Below, piece by piece: positions 17,039-24,349 of a DNA stretch of 64,000 bases. Each line of letters opens with the position of its first letter. Position 1 is the first letter of the stretch. The translations under genes were made by a program, and so were the position numbers. The notes beneath the pieces are model-generated. The model saw nothing but the letters and a program-made list of their open reading frames with translations. It had not been told where the DNA came from and searched no databases. The DNA lies in assembly GCF_003323715.1 (NCBI RefSeq), contig NZ_QOIN01000048.1:372001-436000 (forward strand), in the 5' to 3' direction. Source of the stretch: Streptomyces diacarni (GTDB lineage: Bacteria; Actinomycetota; Actinomycetes; Streptomycetales; Streptomycetaceae).

Positions 17039-17515
17039 TCACACGCGGCCGCGGCCGGCTCGCAGCTTCTCCGTCAGGGGCCGGAGCGTGCGCTCCAGGT
17101 GGGCGAGGTCGGCCGGGTCCACCCCGTCGATGAAGTGCCGGCGCACGGAGGCGACGTGGTGGGGTGCGACGCGCCGCATGGTCTTCCAGCCGTGGTCGGT
17201 GAGGACGGCGAAGAGGCCCCGCTTGTCGGACTCGCAGGACTCGCGCCGCACGAGTTCGGCTTTCTCCATCCGGGTGATCTGGTGGGACAGCCGGCTCTTG
17301 GACTGGAGGGTGGCGGCGGCGAGGTCGGTCATCCGCATGCGGTGCTCGGCCGACTCCGAGAGGTTGACGAGGATCTCGTAGTCGTTGAGTGTCAGCCCGA
17401 ACGGCTGGAGATCGCGCTCGAGCTGGTAGCTGAGGAGCCTGCTGACATCCAGGTGGGTGCGCCAGGCGCGCTGCTCGTCCTCGGTGAGCCAGCGGGTGCC
17501 GTCGTCGGTGTCCAT
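17039..17515 (-). CDS. MarR-family transcriptional regulator
   Basis: DNA-binding protein of 158 residues. The winged helix spans about residues 40-125, with the recognition helix region LQSKSRLSHQITRMEKAELVR and the wing ESCESDKRGLFAVLTDHG. The ATG at 17515 is used; a much longer open frame extends upstream but only as a shadow of the AIM24 gene. It is convergent with the kinase gene and lies 101 bases downstream of the AIM24 genes on the same strand, so it may be on their transcript or have its own promoter. Ligand and targets are unknown. Paralogues of this Streptomyces branch respond to small phenolics or oxidants. Confidence 0.9.
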   Translation of the reverse strand: MDTDDGTRWLTEDEQRAWRTHLDVSRLLSYQLERDLQPFGLTLNDYEILVNLSESAEHRMRMTDLAAATLQSKSRLSHQITRMEKAELVRRESCESDKRGLFAVLTDHGWKTMRRVAPHHVASVRRHFIDGVDPADLAHLERTLRPLTEKLRAGRGRV

Positions 17516-17616
17516 GTCGTGAGACTCTACCGAGCGTCGTACACACGTGCTTACGCGGTGTGGCGTGAAGATGTCGCAGCGTTGTCGCGTGGTGGCGTGT
17601 GCGCGGTGGGTGACGG

Positions 17617-18429
17617 TCAGAGGCCGAACCGCCGCTGGAGCCCGCCCAGCTGGCCGGGCAGCTGCGGGAGCTGCTGGCCACCGGGCCCGCCCGCGCCTCC
17701 GCTTCCGCCGTCGCCCGGCACCCCGGCCTGCTGCGGCACCTGGCCGGTGGAGCGGTCCGCCAGAAGCGTCTCGGTCGACTGGATCAGTACGGTCCCCGCC
17801 CCGACGAACTCGAACTGGTGCTCCTCGCCGGAGGCCCCTCCCAGCCCCGTCACGGCCCGCATGCCACCCAGGACGCCCCTCATGTACTGGTGGTCGTAGT
17901 GGTGGCAGGGGGAGGGGCAGTCCGCCCAGCCGACGAGCGCCTGGGGATCCACCCGCACCGGCGGCTCGACGAAGTGGACCTCGCCGTTGGAGGCGGCGAC
18001 GAACTTCCCCGTTCCGATCAGGGTGAGGAAGCCGGGGATGATCGACTGCTTCAGCGTCAGCGCGGGATCGAAGGCGAGCAGATTGCCGGAGCGGACGGTC
18101 AGGTTGCCGTCCTCCAGATCGAAGGAGTTGATGTCGAAGGCCCGGTCGGCGAGCAGCAGCTTGCCGCGCCCCTCGGCCACGACCCAGTCGGCGGCGTGGA
18201 GCGGCGAGTGGAAGCTGCCGGCGACGAGCCCGTCGAGCCGCCCGTGGCCGATGCCCTGGAAGTCGATCTGCCCGTAGTAGGCGATCATCTTCCCCTTCTG
18301 CAAGAACCACTGCCCGTCCAGGTCCACGGAGAAGGCGTACGGGTTGACGTTGTCGTTCGCGGGCAGGGTCGCCGCGTCGAAGACCTGGTAGCCCTGCGGC
18401 ACGGAGCCGTGCGGTGTCTGCGACGTCAC
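17617..18429 (-). CDS. AIM24 family protein, third of three coupled copies
   Basis: AIM24/DUF124 protein of 270 residues. It has the beta-rich fold pattern with INSFDLEDGNLTVRSGNLLAF, then a segment ending in VHFVEPPVRVDPQALVGWADC and a typical C-terminal GEEHQFEFVGAGTVLIQSTE. Unlike its two neighbours it carries a 45-residue Gly/Gln-rich tail and the Cys/His-containing insertion WADCPSPCHHYDH. Its start overlaps the stop of the second copy by 4 bases (ATGA). AIM24 proteins are widespread, with no settled bacterial function; the yeast member acts in mitochondrial inner-membrane organisation. I infer a cytoplasmic or membrane-associated assembly of all three. Confidence 0.9.
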   Translation of the reverse strand: MTSQTPHGSVPQGYQVFDAATLPANDNVNPYAFSVDLDGQWFLQKGKMIAYYGQIDFQGIGHGRLDGLVAGSFHSPLHAADWVVAEGRGKLLLADRAFDINSFDLEDGNLTVRSGNLLAFDPALTLKQSIIPGFLTLIGTGKFVAASNGEVHFVEPPVRVDPQALVGWADCPSPCHHYDHQYMRGVLGGMRAVTGLGGASGEEHQFEFVGAGTVLIQSTETLLADRSTGQVPQQAGVPGDGGSGGAGGPGGQQLPQLPGQLGGLQRRFGL

Positions 18430-19076
18430 AGTTTCTCCTCACTCGCCTGCACGAACACGGCTCCGCTCCCGTTCAGTTCCAGCTGGAAGGCCTCTCCGGA
18501 GCCGCGCCCCACCATGTCGCGCCAGCCCAGCGCGGAGGACAGCTTGTTGCGCACGTCACCGAAGTGGGCGACGTAGGCCTGCGGGTCGACGTGGACCGGG
18601 TGGCCCGGGGTGAGCGGGAGCTGGAGGATGCCGCCGTGGGCCATCACGGCCACCGAGCCCCTGCCCGTCAGCGTCGTGGTGAACAGGCCCTGGCCCGACA
18701 CCTGGCCGCGCACCATGCCCATGACGCCGCCGTCCCGGCCGAGGAAGAGGGTGCCCTGCTGGAGGCTGCCGTCGAAGGCGAGCAGCCGGTCGGCCTCCAC
18801 GCACAGCGTGTCGCCGTCCAGGTTGATCACCTCGACGTGGTGGCCGCCGTGCCCGAACATCACCGTGCCGTTGCCCTCGACGGTCATCAGCGGGGTCGCC
18901 TCACCCGCCACCCGCCGCCCGATCATGGACATCAGGCCGCCCTGACCGCCCTGGACGTTGGGCGTGAAGGTGACCTCGCCCCGGTAGCCGACCATGGCAC
19001 CGCGCTGACTGAACAGCCGCTGCCCGGGTACGACCTGCGCCTCGACGAGCTTGCCGGACAGCTCACGGAACGGCAT
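18426..19076 (-). CDS. AIM24 family protein, second of three coupled copies
   Basis: AIM24/DUF124 protein of 216 residues, with repeating beta segments such as GNGTVMFGHGGHHVEVINLDG, GSLQQGTLFLGRDGGVMG, GQGLFTTTLTGRGSVAVMAH and a VDPQAYVAHFGDV motif, ending GEAFQLELNGSGAVFVQASE. It overlaps the first copy by one base (TGATG) and the third by four, so all three are made from one message in near-equal order. The middle copy is the most typical of the family in length. Partners and ligand are unknown. Confidence 0.9.
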   Translation of the reverse strand: MPFRELSGKLVEAQVVPGQRLFSQRGAMVGYRGEVTFTPNVQGGQGGLMSMIGRRVAGEATPLMTVEGNGTVMFGHGGHHVEVINLDGDTLCVEADRLLAFDGSLQQGTLFLGRDGGVMGMVRGQVSGQGLFTTTLTGRGSVAVMAHGGILQLPLTPGHPVHVDPQAYVAHFGDVRNKLSSALGWRDMVGRGSGEAFQLELNGSGAVFVQASEEKL

Positions 19077-19720
19077 CAGACGTCACCCCCCAGGGTGTTG
19101 CGCTCGCTGGGCTGCACGTACACCACGCCGTCCCCCTCGAATCTGACCTGGAACGACTCGCCCGAACCCTCGCCCATGAACGTGCGGAAGTTCACACCGG
19201 ACTGGAAGCTTCGCCGCAGATCGCCCTGGTGCGCGACGTAGGCGCCCGGGTCGACCTGGAGCGGGGTGTCCCGCGTGACGCGCAGCAGCACCGCGGGCCC
19301 GTCCGACATGACGGCCGCCCATCCGGTGCCCTCGACCGAGGTCGTGAACAGGCCGTTGCCCTGGGAGGCTCCGCGCAGCCCGGTGAAGGTCGTGCCGGTG
19401 CGCAGGCCGCCGTCCGTGCACAGCAGGTTGCTGGCCTCCACGTGCAGCTTCTCGCCCGCCAACCGCACGAGGTTGATGTCGCTCGCCCGGTCGGCGAAGT
19501 AGCACGTGCCCTGCCCCTTCACCTCCATGACCGTCATCTGCTCGCCGGTCAGCCTGCGGGTGACCATGCCGCGGACGCCGTCTCCGCCGCCGCTCAATTT
19601 CTTGAACGTCATCTCGCCGTCGTAGGCGACCATCGAGCCGTTCTTCGCCTTGACCGTGTCGCCGCCTCCGCCGAGCGTGGCGGCCAGCACCTTGGTGCCC
19701 TGTAGTCGCAACTGAGCCAC
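19076..19720 (-). CDS. AIM24 family protein, first of three coupled copies
   Basis: AIM24/DUF124 protein of 214 residues starting at a GTG (19720), with MAQLRLQGTKVLAATLGGGG then VKAKNGSMVAYDGEMTFKK. The family core follows: GTCYFADRASDINLVRL, GNGLFTTSVEGTGWAAVMSD, VDPGAYVAHQGDL and GESFQVRFEGDGVVYVQPSE. It begins the coupled triplet and faces the DUF3817 gene across a 117-base divergent region. The three copies share layout but little exact sequence, so the duplication is old. Function is unknown. Confidence 0.9.
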   Translation of the reverse strand: MAQLRLQGTKVLAATLGGGGDTVKAKNGSMVAYDGEMTFKKLSGGGDGVRGMVTRRLTGEQMTVMEVKGQGTCYFADRASDINLVRLAGEKLHVEASNLLCTDGGLRTGTTFTGLRGASQGNGLFTTSVEGTGWAAVMSDGPAVLLRVTRDTPLQVDPGAYVAHQGDLRRSFQSGVNFRTFMGEGSGESFQVRFEGDGVVYVQPSERNTLGGDV

Positions 19721-19837
19721 CCTTCGAACCTACCCTGAGGCCGGGGACGGTCGGCAGAGCTGCCACAATGGCAGAGCTTGTGCTTGGCTTCACAAGCGAT
19801 CTCGTCGCCGATCCCGCAAACGATCTGAGGACCTGCC

Positions 19838-20236
19838 GTGGCCATACTGGAAACTCCTAGCGGCCTGCCGCCCAAGTCGGTCTCCGCGCTGCGCCGCCTG
19901 CGACTCACCTCGGTGCCCGAGGGAGTCTCCTTCCTCCTCCTGCTGGTCTGCTCGGTGCTGAAGCGGACCACGGACTTCAACGCCGTCCCGGTCATGGGCG
20001 CCGTCCACGGCGTCCTCTTCATCCTGTACGTGCTCTTCTGGGCCGACGCCTGGAACCGCATCAAGTGGCCGTTCGGCCGCGCCGCCCTCTACTTCGTCCT
20101 CTCCGTGCTGCCGACCGGCGGCTTCTTCGCGGACCGGATGCTGCGCGAGGAGGAGAAGGCCGGTGTCATCGCCGCCCGCGCCCGCAAGGAGCAGACGGGC
20201 ACCGTGAGCGCGGGCGGAAGCGCGGTCAACTCGTGA
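19838..20236 (+). CDS. DUF3817 membrane protein
   Basis: Integral membrane protein of 132 residues with about three hydrophobic helices ([51 protein letters not shown]). The motif [16 protein letters not shown] is the DUF3817 signature. The GTG start at 19838 has GAGGA 6 bases upstream. Its stop overlaps the next start by 4 bases (GTGA). A second DUF3817 protein lies at 23928-24266. The family has no established role; some members neighbour membrane-integrity genes. The tail is a charged cytoplasmic helix ([17 protein letters not shown]). Confidence 0.88.
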   Translation: MAILETPSGLPPKSVSALRRLRLTSVPEGVSFLLLLVCSVLKRTTDFNAVPVMGAVHGVLFILYVLFWADAWNRIKWPFGRAALYFVLSVLPTGGFFADRMLREEEKAGVIAARARKEQTGTVSAGGSAVNS

Positions 20237-20529
20237 TCGTCGCGTTCTCCGTCACACCGCTCGGCGTCGGCGAGGACGTGGGCGAGTACGTGGCCGACGC
20301 CGTGCGGATCGTCCGCGAGTCGGGACTGCCGCACCGCACGGACGCCATGTTCACCTCGCTGGAGGGCGAGTGGGAGGAGTGCATGGACGTCGTACGCCGG
20401 GCCGTCGCCGCGGTCGAGGCGCGCGCCCCGCGCGTCTCGCTCGTCCTCAAGGCCGACATCCGCCCCGGTGTCGTCGACGGCCTCACCGCCAAGGTCGCCA
20501 CCGTGGACCGGTACCTGGACGAGGGCTGA
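20233..20529 (+). CDS. MTH1187/YkoF-type thiamine-binding family protein
   Basis: Small cytoplasmic protein of 98 residues of the MTH1187 family, with [24 protein letters not shown] at the start and [25 protein letters not shown] in the middle. Members form ferredoxin-like dimers or tetramers; some bind thiamine or hydroxymethylpyrimidine, others are of unknown use. The GTG at 20233 overlaps the DUF3817 stop (GTGA), so the two are co-translated. No thiamine gene or TPP riboswitch is visible nearby, so a vitamin role is not supported by context. Confidence 0.85.
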   Translation: MIVAFSVTPLGVGEDVGEYVADAVRIVRESGLPHRTDAMFTSLEGEWEECMDVVRRAVAAVEARAPRVSLVLKADIRPGVVDGLTAKVATVDRYLDEG

Positions 20530-20625
20530 CCCGCCCCGGCCAGGCACCGAGCCGACCCGCCCGGCCAGCAACCGGACTGATCCGCCCGGCCGGACTCCGG
20601 CTGCGGTGACCCGCAGACCGCCTGC

Positions 20626-21645
20626 TCAGCCACCCGCGGGCGGCCCCGGCGGCTCCTGCGCCCGCCCCGCCAGCACGGCCGCGCCGAGGGCCGTACGGGA
20701 GTACAGCACCTGGTGTCCGACACGGCAGGACTCCAGCAGCCCGGCGCCGCGCAGCACCGACAGGTGCGCGGAGACGGACGAGGGCGCCAGCCGCAGCCGG
20801 AGCGCGAGCGCGCTCGTGGAGGCGGGCTCGTCCAGCGCCCTCAGGACGGCCGCGCGACCCCGCCCGAGCAGCCGCACCAGCGCCCGCGGCGGATCCAGGG
20901 GCGCGCTCGGCGCCCACAGGTGCCCGACGCCGCGCGCCGGGTACATCACCGCGGCCGGCGCGGGCGGCTCGAACCCCGCCGCCACCCCGGGCCACACGAA
21001 CGCGCTCGGCACCAGCGTCACCCCCTCGCCGCCGGTCAGGACGCGGGAGTGCCCGGGACGGCGCGCGATCCGCAGTGCGCCGTCCCGCCATGTGACCTGC
21101 GGGTGCAGCGCGGTGAGTACCCGGCCGAGCCCGCCGTCGGCCAGCCGCCGCGCCCGGAAGGCGATGTCCGCCTCCAGCAGCGCCCGCAGCCGGGGCCAGC
21201 AGGGGGCGAGGAGGCCCTCCCAGGCGCGGACCACGGCGCGCGCCAGCGTCTCGACGGCGGCGGCCGGATCCGCCAGCAGGCCGCGCCCCACCGCCGTGCG
21301 GGCGGCGCCGGGCGTTCCGGCCAGCGCCCGGGTGAGCTGCGCGTGCGCGCAGGCGGGGTCCGTGGCGCGGATGCGGGCCGCCTCCTCCGCGACGGTTGCC
21401 GCGGGCGCGGCCGGTGGGGGGAAGAGGAAGTCGGGGGTGTAGCCGCGGGCGGGCAGGACCGCCCACAGCGGATCCAGCGCCAAGGAGCGCGCGAGCGGCA
21501 GCGTGCGCCGCACCCAGCCGCCGTGCGGTGTTCCGTGGGGCGCGTGCGCCAGCGCCCGTAACGCCGCCTGCGTCTCCCACCCGGGGGAGAGGGCGAAGCG
21601 GCAGTTGAGCGGGTCCGCGGGCCCGAACCGGATCGTGATCGTCAC
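20626..21645 (-). CDS. DUF5937 / ArsR-type winged-helix regulator
   Basis: Transcription factor of 339 residues. The long N-terminal part (1-240) is the DUF5937 region common in Streptomyces. The C-terminal winged helix (about 250-325) reads LDEPASTSALALRLRLAPSSVSAHLSVLRGAGLLESCRVGHQVLYSRT, an ArsR-type HTH without the Cys metal sites. It is divergent from an MFS exporter gene with only 78 bases between the starts, so it probably controls that exporter. Ligand is unknown. High Ala/Arg content in the N-terminal part is typical of the family. Confidence 0.88.
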   Translation of the reverse strand: MTITIRFGPADPLNCRFALSPGWETQAALRALAHAPHGTPHGGWVRRTLPLARSLALDPLWAVLPARGYTPDFLFPPPAAPAATVAEEAARIRATDPACAHAQLTRALAGTPGAARTAVGRGLLADPAAAVETLARAVVRAWEGLLAPCWPRLRALLEADIAFRARRLADGGLGRVLTALHPQVTWRDGALRIARRPGHSRVLTGGEGVTLVPSAFVWPGVAAGFEPPAPAAVMYPARGVGHLWAPSAPLDPPRALVRLLGRGRAAVLRALDEPASTSALALRLRLAPSSVSAHLSVLRGAGLLESCRVGHQVLYSRTALGAAVLAGRAQEPPGPPAGG

Positions 21646-21723
21646 CCAGGCTCCCCGCAGCTGGAAGATTCGGCCGAGCCCGAAACACTATGCGGCGCCC
21701 GCCGCCCCCGCCAGGCTCGGCGC

Positions 21724-23238
21724 ATGCCGGAACGAGAGCAGCACGAAACCGCCCCCGGCGCCGGACCCGGGGACCGGGCCGACGGGGCCGGAGCCGACAC
21801 GACCGGGGGCGACGGGAGTGGATCCGACGGGACAGCCTGCTCTGGCGGCCAGACGGACGGGCGGGCCGCCCGCGTACCGGCGCCCGCACCGGCACCGGCG
21901 TCCGCACCGGCACCGGCGTCCGCGCCCGCATCCCCAGGCGAGGCGGCGGCCGCCGTCGGTTACGGATCCCTCTTCCGCGTGCGCGAGTTCCGCGCCGTGT
22001 TCGCCGCGCACGTGCTCTCCCTCCTCGGCACGGTGGTGGCGGGCCTCGCACTGCCCGTGATGATCTACGCGCAGACCTCCTCGCCTCTGCTGACCGCCCT
22101 CACCTTCGCGCTCGGTTTCCTTCCCAACGCGGTGGGCGGGGCGCTCCTGGCCCCCGTGGCGGACCGGTTTCCGGCCCGGCCCGTCCTGGTCGCCTGCGAC
22201 CTGTTCAGCGCCGCCTGTGTCGCGGTGATGCTGCTGCCGCAGGCCCATGTGGCGCTGCTGCTCGCTCTCCGCGCGGCCGCCGCGTTCGTGCAGCCCCTCT
22301 TCACCGGCGTACGGGCCGCGAGCCTGGGCGCGATCCTGCCGGACGAGGACTCCTTCGTACTGGGCCGCTCCCTCATCCGCGTCGTCGCCCAGAGCGCGCA
22401 GATCGTCGGCAACGCGGCGACGGGTCTCCTGCTGGTGCTCGTCGCCCCGCGTACCGCGCTGGTGGGGACCGTCGCCGGGTTCCTCGCCTCGGCGCTGATC
22501 CTCAGGGCGGGGACCCGGCTGCGCCCCGCGCTCGCCGGGGCCGCCACCCGCACCCGCGGCGGCACCCGCACCCGTGGCGGCGTCCGCACCCGTGGCGGCG
22601 TCCGCGCGCTGCTGGCCGATCGGAGGGTCCGCTCCCTGCTGCTGCTGTGCTGGCTGCCGCCGACCTTCGCGGTCGTCCCCGAGGGGCTGGCCGCGCCGTA
22701 CGCCGACGACCTCGGTGCCGGTCCGGTCGCCGTCGGGCTGCTGCTGGCGGCGGGCCCGGTCGGCAGCGTCGCGGGCGAGCTGGCGGTCGGCACGCTGCTG
22801 CGTCCCGCCGCCAGGGAACGCCTCGTGCTGCCGCTGGCCTCGGCGCTCCTTCTGCCGCTGCTCGTCTTCGCGCTGCGCCCCGCGCTGCCGTTGGCACTGG
22901 CCGCGCTGTGCGCGTCGGGGCTCGGCATGGGCTACACCCTCGGGCTGGACCGCTGGTTCTTCGACGCCGCGCCTCCTGGGCTGCGCGGCAGGGCGCTGAC
23001 GGTGATGTCGGCGGGGCTGATGAGCGCCCAGGGCCTGGGCATGGCCGTCGGCGGCGGGGTGGCCGAGTTCCTTCCCGCACACGCGGCGGTGGCGCTGACG
23101 GGCGCCGTGGGAACGGTGTGCGTCGTGGCGGTCGCCCGGAACGTGAGACGGCTTCAGACCGTCCCTGACCGGCCGGTAGGGTCGGAGCGTGCCGAAGCCT
23201 CTCAGCCTGTCGTTCGACCCGATCGCCCGTGCCGATGA
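21724..23238 (+). CDS. MFS transporter with low-complexity N-terminus
   Basis: Predicted exporter of 504 residues with 12 hydrophobic segments. The first ~80 residues are Gly/Asp/Thr then Pro/Ala repeats (APAPAPASAPAP) and are probably disordered and cytoplasmic. The first helix follows FRVREFRAVFAAHVLSLLGTVV. The central loop holds an 18-bp DNA repeat encoding TRTRGG three times, a strongly basic loop between the two halves. The gene is divergent from the DUF5937 regulator and its 3' end overlaps the next MarR gene by 50 bases. Its placement between two regulators suggests inducible efflux. An in-frame later start is possible because the N-terminus is so unusual. Confidence 0.87.
   Translation: MPEREQHETAPGAGPGDRADGAGADTTGGDGSGSDGTACSGGQTDGRAARVPAPAPAPASAPAPASAPASPGEAAAAVGYGSLFRVREFRAVFAAHVLSLLGTVVAGLALPVMIYAQTSSPLLTALTFALGFLPNAVGGALLAPVADRFPARPVLVACDLFSAACVAVMLLPQAHVALLLALRAAAAFVQPLFTGVRAASLGAILPDEDSFVLGRSLIRVVAQSAQIVGNAATGLLLVLVAPRTALVGTVAGFLASALILRAGTRLRPALAGAATRTRGGTRTRGGVRTRGGVRALLADRRVRSLLLLCWLPPTFAVVPEGLAAPYADDLGAGPVAVGLLLAAGPVGSVAGELAVGTLLRPAARERLVLPLASALLLPLLVFALRPALPLALAALCASGLGMGYTLGLDRWFFDAAPPGLRGRALTVMSAGLMSAQGLGMAVGGGVAEFLPAHAAVALTGAVGTVCVVAVARNVRRLQTVPDRPVGSERAEASQPVVRPDRPCR
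22546..22599 (+). repeat. 18-bp intragenic tandem repeat, three copies
   Basis: Three 18-bp units (22546-22563, 22564-22581, 22582-22599) differ at only one to three bases and encode (T/V)RTRGG units in the central loop of the MFS protein. Being a multiple of three, copy-number change would keep the frame. Confidence 0.9.
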
Positions 23239-23707
23239 GCACTGGAAGCAGCGATGGGGCTCTGTGCCGTCCATGGCCGCCATCACCTCGATCATGCGCG
23301 CCCAGCAGATCCTGCTGTCCGAGGTCGACGCGGTGGTCAAGCCGTACGGGCTGACCTTCGCGCGGTACGAGGCGCTGGTACTGCTCACCTTCTCGCAGCG
23401 GGGCGCGCTGCCGATGTCGAAGATAGGCGAGCGCCTGATGGTGCATCCGACCTCGGTGACCAACACCGTCGACCGGCTCCAGGCGGCGGGCCTCGTCGAG
23501 AAGCAGCCCAACCCCAACGACGGCCGCGGCACGCTCGCCGCGATCACCGGCAAGGGGCGCGAGGTGTGCGATGCGGCCACCGAGAAGCTGATGGCGATGG
23601 ACTTCGGCCTCGGTGTCTACGACGCCGGGGAGCTGGACGAGATCTTCACCCTGCTGCGCCCGCTGCGAGTGGCGGCGGGCGACTTCCCCGACGGCCCGGC
23701 GGACTAG
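23189..23707 (+). CDS. MarR-family transcriptional regulator
   Basis: DNA-binding protein of 172 residues with a conserved N-terminus (MPKPLSLSFDPIARADEHW) and winged helix containing MSKIGERLMVHPTSVTNTVDRLQAAGLVEKQPNPNDGRGTLAAIT. The GTG at 23189 lies inside the end of the MFS gene in another frame (50-base overlap), with AGGG about 7 bases upstream. The overlap implies co-transcription. The same protein family sits near the mutase gene in other Streptomyces as I recall, so a role in regulating the neighbouring acyl-CoA genes is possible but unproven. Confidence 0.9.
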   Translation: MPKPLSLSFDPIARADEHWKQRWGSVPSMAAITSIMRAQQILLSEVDAVVKPYGLTFARYEALVLLTFSQRGALPMSKIGERLMVHPTSVTNTVDRLQAAGLVEKQPNPNDGRGTLAAITGKGREVCDAATEKLMAMDFGLGVYDAGELDEIFTLLRPLRVAAGDFPDGPAD

Positions 23708-23773
23708 CTTTCCTGCGGATTGGGCTCCGGAGAGAGGGGTGCCGCTGCCCGTAGCGTGCGGTTCGCGGGCCGG

Positions 23774-23815
23774 CGGTGGCTTGTCGCGCGGTTCCCCGCG
23801 CCCCCGCGGGGCGCG
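23774..23815. repeat. Streptomyces intergenic repeat fragment with hairpin
   Basis: The sequence GGCTTGTCGCGC then GGTTCCCCGCGCCCC matches the start of a very common Streptomyces intergenic element, which normally continues as a long hairpin. Here the hairpin is short: CGCGCCCC (23797-23804) with GGGGCGCG (23808-23815). The whole 220-base gap to the next gene has no coding support. Confidence 0.55.
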
Positions 23816-23927
23816 TACACGCTCCGCCTGCTGCCCTCGGGCACGCCCCCGGCCCGCCGGCCCGAGGCCCGGCGCGGGGAGAGGGGGGCGGGAAGATCTC
23901 CCCGGCGCGCGGGCTACGCTCGGTGCC

Positions 23928-24266
23928 ATGAAACGAAGCGTGCTGACCCGCTACCGCGTCATGGCGTACGTCACCGCCGTGCTCCTCGTGCTGCTGACCC
24001 TCGGTGTGATCGGCAAGTACCTGCTGGGCATGGACGGCGCGGCGGGCTTCACCAGCATGGTCGGCATCGCGCACGGCTGGCTCTACATCCTGTACCTGAT
24101 CTTCGCGTTCGACCTCGGCCAGAAGGCGAAGTGGCCGCTCGGCAAGCAGCTGTGGGTGCTGCTCGCGGGCACCGTTCCGACCGCGGCGTTCTTCGTCGAG
24201 CGGAAGGTCACCCGTCAGGTCGAACCGCTGATCAAGGAGCGGGAAGCCACGCCTGTCGGCGTCTGA
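23928..24266 (+). CDS. DUF3817 membrane protein, second copy
   Basis: Membrane protein of 112 residues with three hydrophobic segments (YVTAVLLVLLTLGVIGKYLL, GIAHGWLYILYLIFAFDLG, WVLLAGTVPTAAFFVERKV). The HGWLYILYLIFAFDLG motif matches [14 protein letters not shown] of the copy at 19838. The ATG at 23928 is the only start that fits the family. It is upstream of icmA on the same strand, with a hairpin between. No role is established; two copies 4 kb apart bracketing regulators suggest an old duplication or parallel recruitment. Confidence 0.88.
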   Translation: MKRSVLTRYRVMAYVTAVLLVLLTLGVIGKYLLGMDGAAGFTSMVGIAHGWLYILYLIFAFDLGQKAKWPLGKQLWVLLAGTVPTAAFFVERKVTRQVEPLIKEREATPVGV

Positions 24267-24271
24267 CCGGT

Positions 24272-24292
24272 CCCCCGCCTTGGTGGCGGGGG
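24272..24292 (+). terminator. Hairpin between DUF3817 gene and icmA
   Basis: CCCCCGCC (24272-24279) pairs with GGCGGGGG (24285-24292) around TTGGT, 5 bases after the DUF3817 stop. It separates that gene from the icmA promoter. Confidence 0.65.
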
Positions 24293-24318
24293 CCACATCG
24301 GGCCTGTTGCCATCGACT

Positions 24319-24340
24319 TTTACTTGGACGTCCTAGTAAA
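24319..24340 (+). promoter_or_regulatory. 22-bp palindrome over the icmA promoter
   Basis: TTTACT, T, GGAC, GTCC, T, AGTAAA form a 22-bp palindrome with a single T/T mismatch pair, ending 9 bases before the icmA ATG. No clear ribosome binding site lies between, so a start of transcription close to the ATG is possible and the palindrome would cover the polymerase site. A dimeric repressor is the natural reading. The regulator is not identified. Confidence 0.6.
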
Positions 24341-24349
24341 TTCGGTGGT

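Noticed and set aside
17516-18442. A long form of the MarR protein starting inside the AIM24 gene
   Set aside because: The upstream part is an out-of-frame AIM24 shadow; MDTDDGTRWL at 17515 fits the family start.
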